Source: JBBQSV01 sp038213615
GTDB lineage: Bacteria; Patescibacteriota; Saccharimonadia; Saccharimonadales; OMJO01
DNA: 53,979 bases
NCBI GenBank assembly: GCA_038213615.1
Contig: JBBQSV010000002.1
Location: 1-53,979 of the forward strand
Direction: 5' to 3'
Part shown: positions 8,427 through 15,692 of the stretch, piece by piece
Layout of the letters: every line of letters starts with the position of its first letter
Position numbering within the stretch: the first letter of the stretch is position 1
Program-made: the position numbers and the translations under genes
The notes under the pieces: model-generated
Seen by the model: the letters and a program-made list of their open reading frames with translations, nothing else
Told to the model about the DNA's origin: nothing
The model's database searches: none

Positions 8427-8510
8427 CCCGTAGTAGATCTTTGAGTCGCTTTGCTCAGAGCAAAGCCGGTATTTACCTCCGGTAAATAACCTCAAAGGCT
8501 TACTACAGGG
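8427..8510 (+). repeat. 84-nt foldable dispersed repeat, copy 2
   Basis: Same 84-nt element as 2302-2385, same orientation, 10 bases past the tsaD stop. Its first hairpin has a G-C closing pair where copy 1 has A-T, so the pairing is kept while the sequence changes. Confidence 0.75.
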
Positions 8511-8549
8511 CCTACTCTCTAGAAATTGCCCCTAATCTTTCGATGTAGG

Positions 8550-9209
8550 TTAGGCAACAAACTCTACTGGTCTAACTTCTTCTACCATATCTCTGTGCCA
8601 AGCTGCGAACTCTTCCGGCTCCAGAACATCCTTTGCCCATAAATTCATATTGCTGAGCATCATGCCTTCGGCTGCATAGCCAGAGCTAGCGTAGGGGTCC
8701 ATGTCTACCAGAATCATCTCATCCTGATCTGGCTCATAAATATATTGCCCAATATGGCCTATATCCGACAAAAACAACTCTTCACTCGCGTGCTTTGTTA
8801 GCAAATAGTTTGTCAAATTAAACAGCAACCTACGTGCAGCCGGACGGGCCACCTCTGCAAGCGCATGATCGGACGTGCTTTCGATGCCGTCTTTGTAGTC
8901 ACTCACAGCCACATACCCAATCTGTCGATCACGATAATGACCAATGATAGGCTCAAAGCCAGCATGCGGTACATGAAAGTCGTCCTTGAGTTCCTTGAAT
9001 AGGCTTCGTACTTTCGACAACCTATCAACAAGATCATCAACTTCGTGACCATCGCGAATACCGTCAAAGGCTTGTACGCTGCCAGTCCTAACCCCTTTGT
9101 CGTGACCCCTACCATTACGTCCTCGCATAGTTAGTCCAGTACTACTTTTAGGCTCTAGGTGTTCTAGGTCCAGGGGCAGGTGTTCGGGAGTTTTGATATT
9201 TTTCGACAT
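8550..9209 (-). CDS. Hypothetical protein
   Basis: Not recognised. About 219 residues, acidic, mixed alpha/beta, no membrane segment. It has a basic Gly/Arg/Asn-rich patch near residue 30, a HIGQYIYEPDQDEMILVDMDP segment in two parts that looks like a structured core strand pair, and a Trp-containing helical C-terminus. The frame is open to 9305, but a strong promoter at 9219-9247 places the transcript start about 3 bases before the ATG at 9209, so I take that start; the message would be leaderless. The shared promoter sequence with the 5225-7045 gene suggests common control. Confidence 0.65.
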   Translation of the reverse strand: MSKNIKTPEHLPLDLEHLEPKSSTGLTMRGRNGRGHDKGVRTGSVQAFDGIRDGHEVDDLVDRLSKVRSLFKELKDDFHVPHAGFEPIIGHYRDRQIGYVAVSDYKDGIESTSDHALAEVARPAARRLLFNLTNYLLTKHASEELFLSDIGHIGQYIYEPDQDEMILVDMDPYASSGYAAEGMMLSNMNLWAKDVLEPEEFAAWHRDMVEEVRPVEFVA

Positions 9210-9218
9210 TACAGATGT

Positions 9219-9247
9219 ACTATAGCAAAATATAAGCATTTTGTCAA
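9219..9247 (-). promoter_or_regulatory. Promoter of the 8550-9209 gene
   Basis: TTGACA (9242-9247), 17-nt spacer, TATAGT (9219-9224) with TGC before the -10. It decides the start codon at 9209. Confidence 0.7.
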
Positions 9248-9249
9248 TG

Positions 9250-9278
9250 TTGCTTATGCTATTCGCCTCTGTTAATAT
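9250..9278 (+). promoter_or_regulatory. Probable promoter of the valS leader
   Basis: TTGCTT (9250-9255), 17-nt spacer, TAATAT (9273-9278), giving a start near 9285 and a leader of about 400 nt. It is back to back with the promoter of the divergent minus gene. Confidence 0.5.
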
Positions 9279-9284
9279 AGCTTT

Positions 9285-9691
9285 GAAAACAAACACGGAG
9301 TTCATTTCACTACTGGGATTGAAGACGAAAAGTTCAGCCGGCTATAAGCTCTGACTTTTCTTACGACAAGGTTTAGTTGGCACTAAGCCGCGAAGTAAAA
9401 AAGACAGAGATGGTAGCTGGATGGATTTTGCAGTCAATAACGGTAGTGAGATGGACTCCACGGGTACTACCACGAAGTCCATCGTGGTCGCACACAAAAT
9501 CAGTTAGCTAAACAGGGAAGTACAGAGGGTTTTCGTTCGCTAGACAGCGAAGAAACCTTGTGTAGTTTTGTCTGTTTTCACGTGAAGTCAGTGGTAAAAC
9601 TAATGCTGACTGGGATACCCGTAATCTAACCGAGCGGGGAACAGCGTGGCCTTTTAATTACAGAGGTGATATGATGGATCAAAGGTAAAAT
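9285..9691 (+). promoter_or_regulatory. Long structured 5' leader of valS with a pseudoknot
   Basis: No gene lies in this roughly 400-base stretch. Helices seen: a GAAAAGT/ACTTTTC stem-loop near the 5' end; an 8-bp hairpin GGTTTAGT/ACTAAGCC whose T-G wobble fits the plus strand; a hairpin built on TTCGCT/AGCGAA with AGGGTTT/AAACCTT outside it; and GTTTT/AAAAC with CTG/CAG inside. Between them GGTAGT, ATGGACT, ACTACC and AGTCCAT follow in that order, an H-type pseudoknot with 6-bp and 7-bp stems. A leader of this kind before an aminoacyl-tRNA synthetase suggests a T-box, but I cannot find the conserved TGGNACCGCG sequence. Confidence 0.6.
9671..9688 (+). other. Possible leader mini-ORF before valS
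   Basis: A five-codon frame (MMDQR, stop) has a better Shine-Dalgarno (GAGGTGAT, directly before it) than valS itself and ends 3 bases before the valS ATG. It could load ribosomes for translational coupling. It may also be chance. Confidence 0.3.
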
Positions 9692-12325
9692 ATGAGCTTA
9701 TCTAAGGTCTACGAACCAGCCAAATACGAGGATGATATTTACGCCCTTTGGGAAAAGAAGGGGGCCTTTAAAGCCGACCCTACCTCTGATAAAGAACGTT
9801 TTTCGATAGCCATGCCACCCCCTAACGAAACCGGCACTCTGAGCCTGGGCCACGCTATGTTTACAATCGAAGACATTATGGTCCGCCACGCCCGCCAACA
9901 GGGAAAGGACGCCCTGTGGCTGCCCGGTACAGACCATGCCGCCCTGGCTGTAAATGCCATCATTGAGAAGAAGTTAACTGACGAAGGCACCAACAAGCAC
10001 CAGATCGGCAGGGAAGATTTCTTGAAGCGGACCCGGGAATTCGTAGGCGATAGCCGCGACACTATGATCAAACAAATGCGGGCTATGGGCTTTAGCGCCG
10101 ACTGGTCGCGTCTGCGCTACACCCTAGATGATTCACTGAACCGCATGGTTAACGAAACGTTTCAAAAAATGTATCAAAAAGAGTTGATTTACAGGGGTCA
10201 CCGAATTGTAAACTGGGATCCAAAATTAGAGACAAATGTATCTGACGACGAGCTAGAACATGTAGAAGAAGAGGGTGTGTTTTATACCTTTCAATACGGC
10301 CCATTCCAAATCGGCACCGCTCGGCCAGAGACTAAGTTTGGCGACAAATACGTGGTCATGCACCCAGACGACAAACGCTACGCCCAGTACAAACATCGCG
10401 ACACCTTTGAGGCAGAGTGGATCAATGGGCCTATCAGCGCCACGGTTATCAAAGACAAAGCCATCGATATGGCCTTTGGCACCGGTGTTATGACTATTAC
10501 TCCCTGGCATGACCACACCGACTTTGACATTGCCGAACGCCACCAGCTAGACAAAGAACAGATCATTGATTTTACCGGCAAATTATTGCCAATTGCTGGT
10601 GAATTTACCGGTATGCACATAGAAACCGCCCGCCCCAAAATTGTCGAAAAACTTCGGGCCAAGGGGCTTGTTGTCAAAGAAGAGCAGGGGTATCTGCACA
10701 ATGTGGCCATAAATAGCCGCGGCAAGGGCAAAATAGAGCCCCAGATTCGCCTGCAGTGGTTTGTAGACGTAAACAAACCCGCCGTACGCTGGAAAGGGGC
10801 CGAGAAGAGCTTAAAACAGGTTATGCGCGACGTTGTAGAGTCTGGCGACATCAATATTACGCCCAAGCGGTTCGAGAAGGTTTATTACCACTGGATAGAT
10901 AACCTGCGTGACTGGTGCATATCACGCCAGATTTGGTGGGGCCACCGTATCCCGGTTTGGTACCGAATGGTTGATAGCCAAGAACAAACTTACGTTGGTA
11001 CTAGGCCGCCCAAAGACGATAAATCTGGCGAACCGTGGCAGCAAGATCCGGACACGTTAGACACTTGGTTTAGTAGTGCTTTGTGGACCTGGAGTACACT
11101 AATCGACCAAGAAAAAGCAGCTGATTATTCCCTAAGTTTAGAGGAGCTATTTAAGCTCAGTCCGGACTTTCAGGCCTATCATCCGACCTCTGTTATGGAG
11201 ACCGGTTGGGACATCCTGTTCTTTTGGGTGGCCCGGATGACTTTGGCGACTACTTTTATGACAGGGCAGGTGCCATTTAAGGACGTTTACCTGCACGGCA
11301 TGGTGCGAGCCGAAGACGGCAAAAAGATGAGCAAATCCCGACCCGAATCGATTGTTGATCCGCTGACTTTAATACCAAAATATGGCACCGACGCTATTCG
11401 TATTTCGTTGGTGTGGGGTACCTCGCCGGGCAGTGACTTTAACTGGAGTACGCCCAAACTAGAATCGACCCGCAATTTTTGTAACAAATTATGGAATGTG
11501 GCTCGCTACATAGAAGCCACCATTGGCGACAGTAAAATTGACCTGGCCGACCTAAAAATCGATACACCAACAGATCACTGGATGATGTCTAAATTGCAAC
11601 ACACGACCAAGTCAGTTGCCTCACATTTAGATAAATTCCGATTTAGCGAAGCCTTTGATGAGCTGTACCACTTTGTCTGGGACGACGTGGCCGATTGGTA
11701 CATAGAAGCCAGTAAGACTCAGCCTAATCTAAATATGCTGGCCTACGTTTTGGACAGCACTTTGCGGTTGTTGCACCCCTACGCTCCATTTATGACCGAG
11801 GCCATATGGCAAAACCTAAGCTGGACTAACCAGACCATGTTAATCACGGCACCGTGGCCAAATATCGCCAAAATGCCCGCAGTAGATGCCAAAAAGGCCC
11901 TGCAATTTGATGCAATCAAGCAGTTGGTAACAGAGGTAAGATTCATCTGTAACACTCTAGAACTGCACAAACCCAATCTAATTTACGAATCCTCGACCCT
12001 GCTAGAAGAAAACTCACAGCTCGTTGCTAAGCTGGCTGGACTGGGTGCAATAGAGCAGGGGACTGGGCAGGGAATTAAACTGTCGCAAACCAAAGAGCAA
12101 GCTTGGCTGGATGTGGACACTAAAACGGCGGCTAATTTTGTAGCTCAGCTGAAATCCAGGGCCGAAGAGCAGGGGAAGGTAGTCAAAAATCTAGAGGGCC
12201 GTTTGGCCAACAAAACGTATGTAGCTAACGCACCCAAACATATTGTGGATCAGACCAAAGCTCAACTGGCCGAGGCCCAGGGACTATTAGATAAGTTAGT
12301 TGAAAGCTATAAGCGTTTTAAATAA
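9692..12325 (+). CDS. valS: Valyl-tRNA synthetase
   Basis: Charges tRNA-Val in the cytoplasm. Class I motifs are seen: the HIGH equivalent SLGHA (residues 51-55, after PPPNETG) and KMSKS near residue 545. The long insertion between them is the CP1 editing domain, with the WKGAEKS and WCISRQIWWGHR segments typical of ValRS. The C-terminal part has the anticodon-binding helices and a final coiled coil with a KNLEGRLANKTYVANAP stretch, diagnostic of ValRS rather than IleRS. 877 residues is the usual length. The start has an AAAGG ribosome site. Confidence 0.97.
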   Translation: MSLSKVYEPAKYEDDIYALWEKKGAFKADPTSDKERFSIAMPPPNETGTLSLGHAMFTIEDIMVRHARQQGKDALWLPGTDHAALAVNAIIEKKLTDEGTNKHQIGREDFLKRTREFVGDSRDTMIKQMRAMGFSADWSRLRYTLDDSLNRMVNETFQKMYQKELIYRGHRIVNWDPKLETNVSDDELEHVEEEGVFYTFQYGPFQIGTARPETKFGDKYVVMHPDDKRYAQYKHRDTFEAEWINGPISATVIKDKAIDMAFGTGVMTITPWHDHTDFDIAERHQLDKEQIIDFTGKLLPIAGEFTGMHIETARPKIVEKLRAKGLVVKEEQGYLHNVAINSRGKGKIEPQIRLQWFVDVNKPAVRWKGAEKSLKQVMRDVVESGDINITPKRFEKVYYHWIDNLRDWCISRQIWWGHRIPVWYRMVDSQEQTYVGTRPPKDDKSGEPWQQDPDTLDTWFSSALWTWSTLIDQEKAADYSLSLEELFKLSPDFQAYHPTSVMETGWDILFFWVARMTLATTFMTGQVPFKDVYLHGMVRAEDGKKMSKSRPESIVDPLTLIPKYGTDAIRISLVWGTSPGSDFNWSTPKLESTRNFCNKLWNVARYIEATIGDSKIDLADLKIDTPTDHWMMSKLQHTTKSVASHLDKFRFSEAFDELYHFVWDDVADWYIEASKTQPNLNMLAYVLDSTLRLLHPYAPFMTEAIWQNLSWTNQTMLITAPWPNIAKMPAVDAKKALQFDAIKQLVTEVRFICNTLELHKPNLIYESSTLLEENSQLVAKLAGLGAIEQGTGQGIKLSQTKEQAWLDVDTKTAANFVAQLKSRAEEQGKVVKNLEGRLANKTYVANAPKHIVDQTKAQLAEAQGLLDKLVESYKRFK

Positions 12326-12350
12326 ATCGATAGTGGAGTAGGATGGAATT

Positions 12351-12593
12351 ATGGGTATATTTCACAAACATCAGGAAACCCCTGACCAAAATATTAAACC
12401 GGGCACGCCGGCAGATATTGCCAACGACCCCCGTTTTGGCACAGCTGCCGAAACTGAAACCAGAAGACGACTTGCCGAGCAAGGCGGTTCTGCCGCATTG
12501 TCCGAGGTAATTGCATTTGATGAAGATAGAGGACACGAAGCACGCAGACCAGAGCCACCAACCAGTGCCGGCAACCCACCGCTCAGATCTTAG
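12351..12593 (+). CDS. Small polar hypothetical protein
   Basis: 80 residues, hydrophilic and probably disordered, rich in Pro, Glu and Arg; no recognisable domain. A good AGGATGG ribosome site precedes the ATG, and it follows valS by 25 bases on the same strand, so it may be in the valS transcript. The last 4 bases overlap the convergent XRE-HAD gene. Confidence 0.5.
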   Translation: MGIFHKHQETPDQNIKPGTPADIANDPRFGTAAETETRRRLAEQGGSAALSEVIAFDEDRGHEARRPEPPTSAGNPPLRS

Positions 12594-13438
12594 GCTTCGG
12601 GTTCTAATAGGCTGCGGATCTGTTGCACGCTGTCGGCTGGACGGTAATCGTCGAACCACCAGACGTGCCAGCCCATTTTTTCGGCAGCCATCAGGTTAGT
12701 CCGCTCGTCATCGACTAGCAGAATCTCGCCTGGCTGAACGCCGCTTTTGACTTGAGCAACTTCGTAGATCTTGGCTTCTGGCTTGATGCTGCCCACCTGT
12801 GATGAATCAATTATGGCAGCGTAGGGAACATTCGGGATTAGACTACGCTGCATCAGTTCCTGGACCATGCCCGGCATAATATTGGTCAATAGACCAACTT
12901 CATAGTTTTGGGACACCCAATTGAGCAGCTCTGGCATCTCGTCTATGGGATCGACGGCTTCTAGGTAGTAATCTTGCCAGCGCACTCCAGGCACCCCCAA
13001 ACGGGCAGCAAACTGCTGATTAAACTCGTCTAGACTGATCTGGCCGCGGCAGACTTCGTCGTTGTAGTGCCAAAAGGCCGACTCTACCAGATCGGCCCGT
13101 ACGCCGGTGTCTAGTGACAGTTTGGTGAAAGCCTGATGAAAAAACCGCACCAAGCAACCGTTAACGTCAAAATATACAAACCGCACGCCACTTTTGGAGC
13201 GTTTCTTGGTAGTTTGGGGGGTTGTAGGTGCAAAGTCGCCCATCAAATCGTTTAACGACGTACCTAGCGCCCCAGCAATACTCTGGATGGTAAAGATAGA
13301 CGGCGCCTTGATGGCCCCACGCTCGATTTTGGCTAGGGTAGAGTAGCTAAGCCCCGCCTTTTGACACAGCTGCTGCTGCGTTAGGCCGCTAGCCTTACGT
13401 GCATTTTGTAATAACCGTCCCAAACCCACTTCATCCAT
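12590..13438 (-). CDS. XRE helix-turn-helix fused to HAD-like hydrolase
   Basis: A two-domain protein of about 282 residues. Residues 5-60 are a Cro/C1-type helix-turn-helix. From residue 87 comes a HAD fold: motif I DVNGC (nucleophile D91 kept, second acidic residue replaced by N93), motif II LLTN, motif III Lys in IKPEAKIYEVA, motif IV VDDERTN. HAD phosphatases normally have DxD, so the activity may differ or be weakened; a ligand-sensing role for the HAD part is possible. The frame can be extended to a TTG at 13468, but the ATG at 13438 has an AAGGAG site 10 bases upstream. A 14-bp inverted repeat overlaps this start. Confidence 0.8.
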   Translation of the reverse strand: MDEVGLGRLLQNARKASGLTQQQLCQKAGLSYSTLAKIERGAIKAPSIFTIQSIAGALGTSLNDLMGDFAPTTPQTTKKRSKSGVRFVYFDVNGCLVRFFHQAFTKLSLDTGVRADLVESAFWHYNDEVCRGQISLDEFNQQFAARLGVPGVRWQDYYLEAVDPIDEMPELLNWVSQNYEVGLLTNIMPGMVQELMQRSLIPNVPYAAIIDSSQVGSIKPEAKIYEVAQVKSGVQPGEILLVDDERTNLMAAEKMGWHVWWFDDYRPADSVQQIRSLLEPEA

Positions 13439-13515
13439 CCCGTTAGAGCTCCTTGCCTTTGTAGACAATCATTCAACCTACCCCCATCTAGCCCCGCAGA
13501 AAGCTCTAACGGGAT
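13437..13515. promoter_or_regulatory. 14-bp perfect inverted repeat overlapping the XRE-HAD start
   Basis: Arms 13437-13450 and 13502-13515 are perfect complements with 51 bases between them. The left arm contains two bases of the start codon and lies next to the ribosome site. It could act as an operator or as an RNA hairpin masking the start. Confidence 0.5.
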
Positions 13516-13585
13516 CCATTGGCATTATCATACCAATTTATTGGGACCACGACTAGCCACTTGCGGCTAGTTATTTGAGTGAAGG

Positions 13586-13762
13586 CTAGTGAAACAAGAT
13601 GGATAACAGGGTCAAAAACAGCACCACGCCGCCCACGCTCGCCATGCCGGCTACGATCAGACTGTTTTGAGTGTTGCCACCAGTACGCCGTTGGATTTTG
13701 CTGTAAACCCAGGCGCCAACGCCTATGCCAAATACTACTGCAATAAGAAAATTAGATCCCAT
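13586..13762 (-). CDS. Small two-span membrane protein
   Basis: 58 residues encoded between the XRE-HAD and HIT genes. Two hydrophobic segments (about residues 4-20 and 36-56) are separated by a short basic loop (SKIQRRTGGN), as in small integral membrane proteins. No family recognised. The ribosome site is weak. The even hydrophobic pattern and lack of a competing frame support coding. Confidence 0.55.
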   Translation of the reverse strand: MGSNFLIAVVFGIGVGAWVYSKIQRRTGGNTQNSLIVAGMASVGGVVLFLTLLSILFH

Positions 13763-13778
13763 GCCCTAATCTTAACAA

Positions 13779-13800
13779 AGCTTGGGTATCAACCCAAGCT
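13779..13800 (-). terminator. Hairpin after the HIT gene
   Basis: A 9-bp perfect stem with a four-base loop between HIT and the small membrane gene. The T-run on the minus strand is poor (CTTTGTT), so it may be a partial terminator. Confidence 0.4.
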
Positions 13801-13810
13801 CCACAGCCTA

Positions 13811-13842
13811 GTACAATTTCGTCCGATCGGACGAAATTGTAC
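13811..13842. repeat. 32-nt perfect palindrome
   Basis: Every base from 13811 to 13842 is part of one uninterrupted palindrome centred on TCCGATCGGA. It lies 20 bases past the HIT stop. The central 12 bases recur exactly at 725-736. It has no T-run. Protein binding as a dimer or cruciform extrusion are both possible. Confidence 0.8.
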
Positions 13843-13862
13843 TTCCGAATATGAAGCGATGG

Positions 13863-14258
13863 TTAAAAACGTAGTCGGTTGGCCATTTCGGTTAAAACTG
13901 TATGATCTGGCTCGGCATCTAAGTCTGGTTCATTCCTAAACTCTGTACCGGTGTTAATGGGGAATATCTTTATGTGGGCATGTGGTACATCAAGGCCTTC
14001 GACCATAATTCCAACTCGTTTTTTTTCTGGGAAAACTTGTTTTATTTTGTCGGCAATTTTACGAGCAGCCTCCCAGATGGCCCGATAATCATCATCTGGC
14101 AAGTCATAAACAGTCTCGGCCGGATTCTTGCTGACCAATAACACGTGTCCTGGCTGGATGGGGTGGATGTCCATAAAGGCCAGCGTTTTGTCGTCTTCGT
14201 AAACTTTGTGGCAAGGGACCATGCCTTTGATGATTTTGGTAAAAATACTGTCCTGCAT
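13863..14258 (-). CDS. HIT family nucleotide hydrolase/transferase
   Basis: 131 residues, the usual size. HIT proteins hydrolyse nucleoside phosphoramidates or dinucleotides through a covalent histidine. The signature is PHAHIK (H93, H95, K97): the middle, catalytic histidine is present, but the third histidine of HxHxH is lysine. The N-terminal FTKIIKGMVPCHKVYED and central PIQPGHVLLV segments are typical. A -10-like TACACT lies 6 bases before the ATG, suggesting a leaderless message. Confidence 0.88.
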   Translation of the reverse strand: MQDSIFTKIIKGMVPCHKVYEDDKTLAFMDIHPIQPGHVLLVSKNPAETVYDLPDDDYRAIWEAARKIADKIKQVFPEKKRVGIMVEGLDVPHAHIKIFPINTGTEFRNEPDLDAEPDHTVLTEMANRLRF

Positions 14259-14282
14259 AAATTTAGTGTACCATCCACCCAG

Positions 14283-14358
14283 CTCTAAAGTTCTGCATCA
14301 CATTGGCGACATGGCCAGTTCACTGGACAACAGGCCAATGTGATGCAGAACTTTAGAG
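14283..14358. repeat. 24-bp perfect inverted repeat in the divergent HIT/14360 region
   Basis: Arms 14283-14306 and 14335-14358 are perfect complements around a 28-base loop. The right arm ends one base before the ATG at 14360. A transcript from the plus strand would carry a very stable hairpin directly against its start codon. Confidence 0.8.
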
Positions 14359-14359
14359 T

Positions 14360-15388
14360 ATGCATATTTTGCGCAAAGTGGGGCGCGTTGTTTGTACCAC
14401 CGTATTCGGAATCCTATTGTTTTCAATTGTCTTGGTTTTCGCTGTTAACAACTTGATATCCAGCCCCAAAACCGTTGAGCGCGCTCTGGATAAGAGCGGT
14501 ATATATGACAAATTTTTTGATATTGCGTTCAATAAATCGGACAGTAATGATAAATCTAGTGACACTGGGTTCTCACTAAGTGACCCCAAGGTGCAACAGA
14601 TTGCTGGCCGAGCACTGCCACCGGCCAAGCTAAAACAAATTGTAGAAACCGCCCTGGATGGTGGCTACGCCTATGTTAAGTCTGGTGCTCAATCGTCGGT
14701 GGTTATAGATTTGAGGAGTTCAAAGGTTGTCTTTGCCGCCGGCATGTCTAATTACGCCGTTCAACGACTAGCCAAACTACCAGTCTGTAGCCAGGCCCAA
14801 CTTTTGGCTCAAGGCAGTGATGTCGACCCATTTAGCGCCAAATGTAAACCCGGTAACATCAACATCGTGGCGCAGAAGAAAAAAGTATCTAAAGACATCA
14901 TCACCAGCAAAGACTTGCCAGACACCATAAAACTAGACTTTGCACACGCTAAAAGCGTCGACAAGGGCAGAAACAAGGTGATTGGCCTAGACCTGGCCAA
15001 AACCAAACAGGCTGGAATATTGTACGACGCAGTTAATATCGGTCCCTGGGTACTCATGGGCCTAGCCATAGTGTTTGCCGGATCAGCTCTATGGTTAGCC
15101 GAAGACAAAAAGAGAAGCTTGAAATCGCTCAGCATACTACTACTTGTGAATGGCAGCATACTCTTGTTAATCAGCCTGTTGCTGCTTGCTGGTGCCACCA
15201 AGTCTATACACTCAACCAGTGATAGCGCCGCGCTCCAAGCCGTTCTGGTAGCCGGGGTTCAGTCACTTGTTAAAACGTTCGCCGGTGTTCTAGTATGTGC
15301 CAGTGGCATCTATCTGATATCTGGAGGAGCACTACTAACTATATACAACCACCTACTAAGCACACCCGGGTCGTCAGCAAAACGTTAA
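14360..15388 (+). CDS. Membrane protein with extracytoplasmic domain
   Basis: Not recognised. 342 residues: an N-terminal membrane segment (about 9-30), a polar domain of about 190 residues predicted outside the membrane, then three to four membrane segments in the last 120 residues and a short basic tail. The architecture suggests a sensor or envelope protein. No Shine-Dalgarno is seen; the ATG directly follows the 24-bp inverted repeat. Confidence 0.75.
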   Translation: MHILRKVGRVVCTTVFGILLFSIVLVFAVNNLISSPKTVERALDKSGIYDKFFDIAFNKSDSNDKSSDTGFSLSDPKVQQIAGRALPPAKLKQIVETALDGGYAYVKSGAQSSVVIDLRSSKVVFAAGMSNYAVQRLAKLPVCSQAQLLAQGSDVDPFSAKCKPGNINIVAQKKKVSKDIITSKDLPDTIKLDFAHAKSVDKGRNKVIGLDLAKTKQAGILYDAVNIGPWVLMGLAIVFAGSALWLAEDKKRSLKSLSILLLVNGSILLLISLLLLAGATKSIHSTSDSAALQAVLVAGVQSLVKTFAGVLVCASGIYLISGGALLTIYNHLLSTPGSSAKR

Positions 15389-15405
15389 CAGCACTATCAC
15401 GCTAC

Positions 15406-15663
15406 CTAAAGTGGACTTTTGTTTATTGCAACAAACCGGTCAAAGCCTGCCCGGGTTTTTAGGTTAAGACTACTGAGCTCGTTTGCTTCTTTTTTGGCAG
15501 CCTCAAGCCTGCCCCTGGAAGCGGGATCAACAGAGGACATAAGTTCTTGCTGGCTAACATGCTTGACTGCCGGCTTTCTATTCCTCATGTAATATACAGA
15601 ACCTGCAACGCCCGTAACTATTACTACGAGTAGGACCACTGATGTAAGTAATTTTTTATTCAT
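15406..15663 (-). CDS. Small single-pass membrane protein
   Basis: 85 residues: short basic N-terminus, one hydrophobic segment (about 6-26), then a polar helical domain outside the membrane. No family recognised. It lies 29 bases past the large surface protein on the same strand, so the two may be expressed together. Confidence 0.6.
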   Translation of the reverse strand: MNKKLLTSVVLLVVIVTGVAGSVYYMRNRKPAVKHVSQQELMSSVDPASRGRLEAAKKEANELSSLNLKTRAGFDRFVAINKSPL

Positions 15664-15692
15664 ATACCATTCCTATTAAATCATTTGACTAT

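Noticed and set aside
9640..9660. T-box-like sequence GGGGAACAGCG before valS
   Set aside because: It lacks the TGGN core needed to pair with the tRNA end, so I do not call a T-box.
13667..13939. 90-codon plus-strand frame
   Set aside because: It runs across the 32-nt palindrome and into HIT; the minus strand has better genes on both sides.
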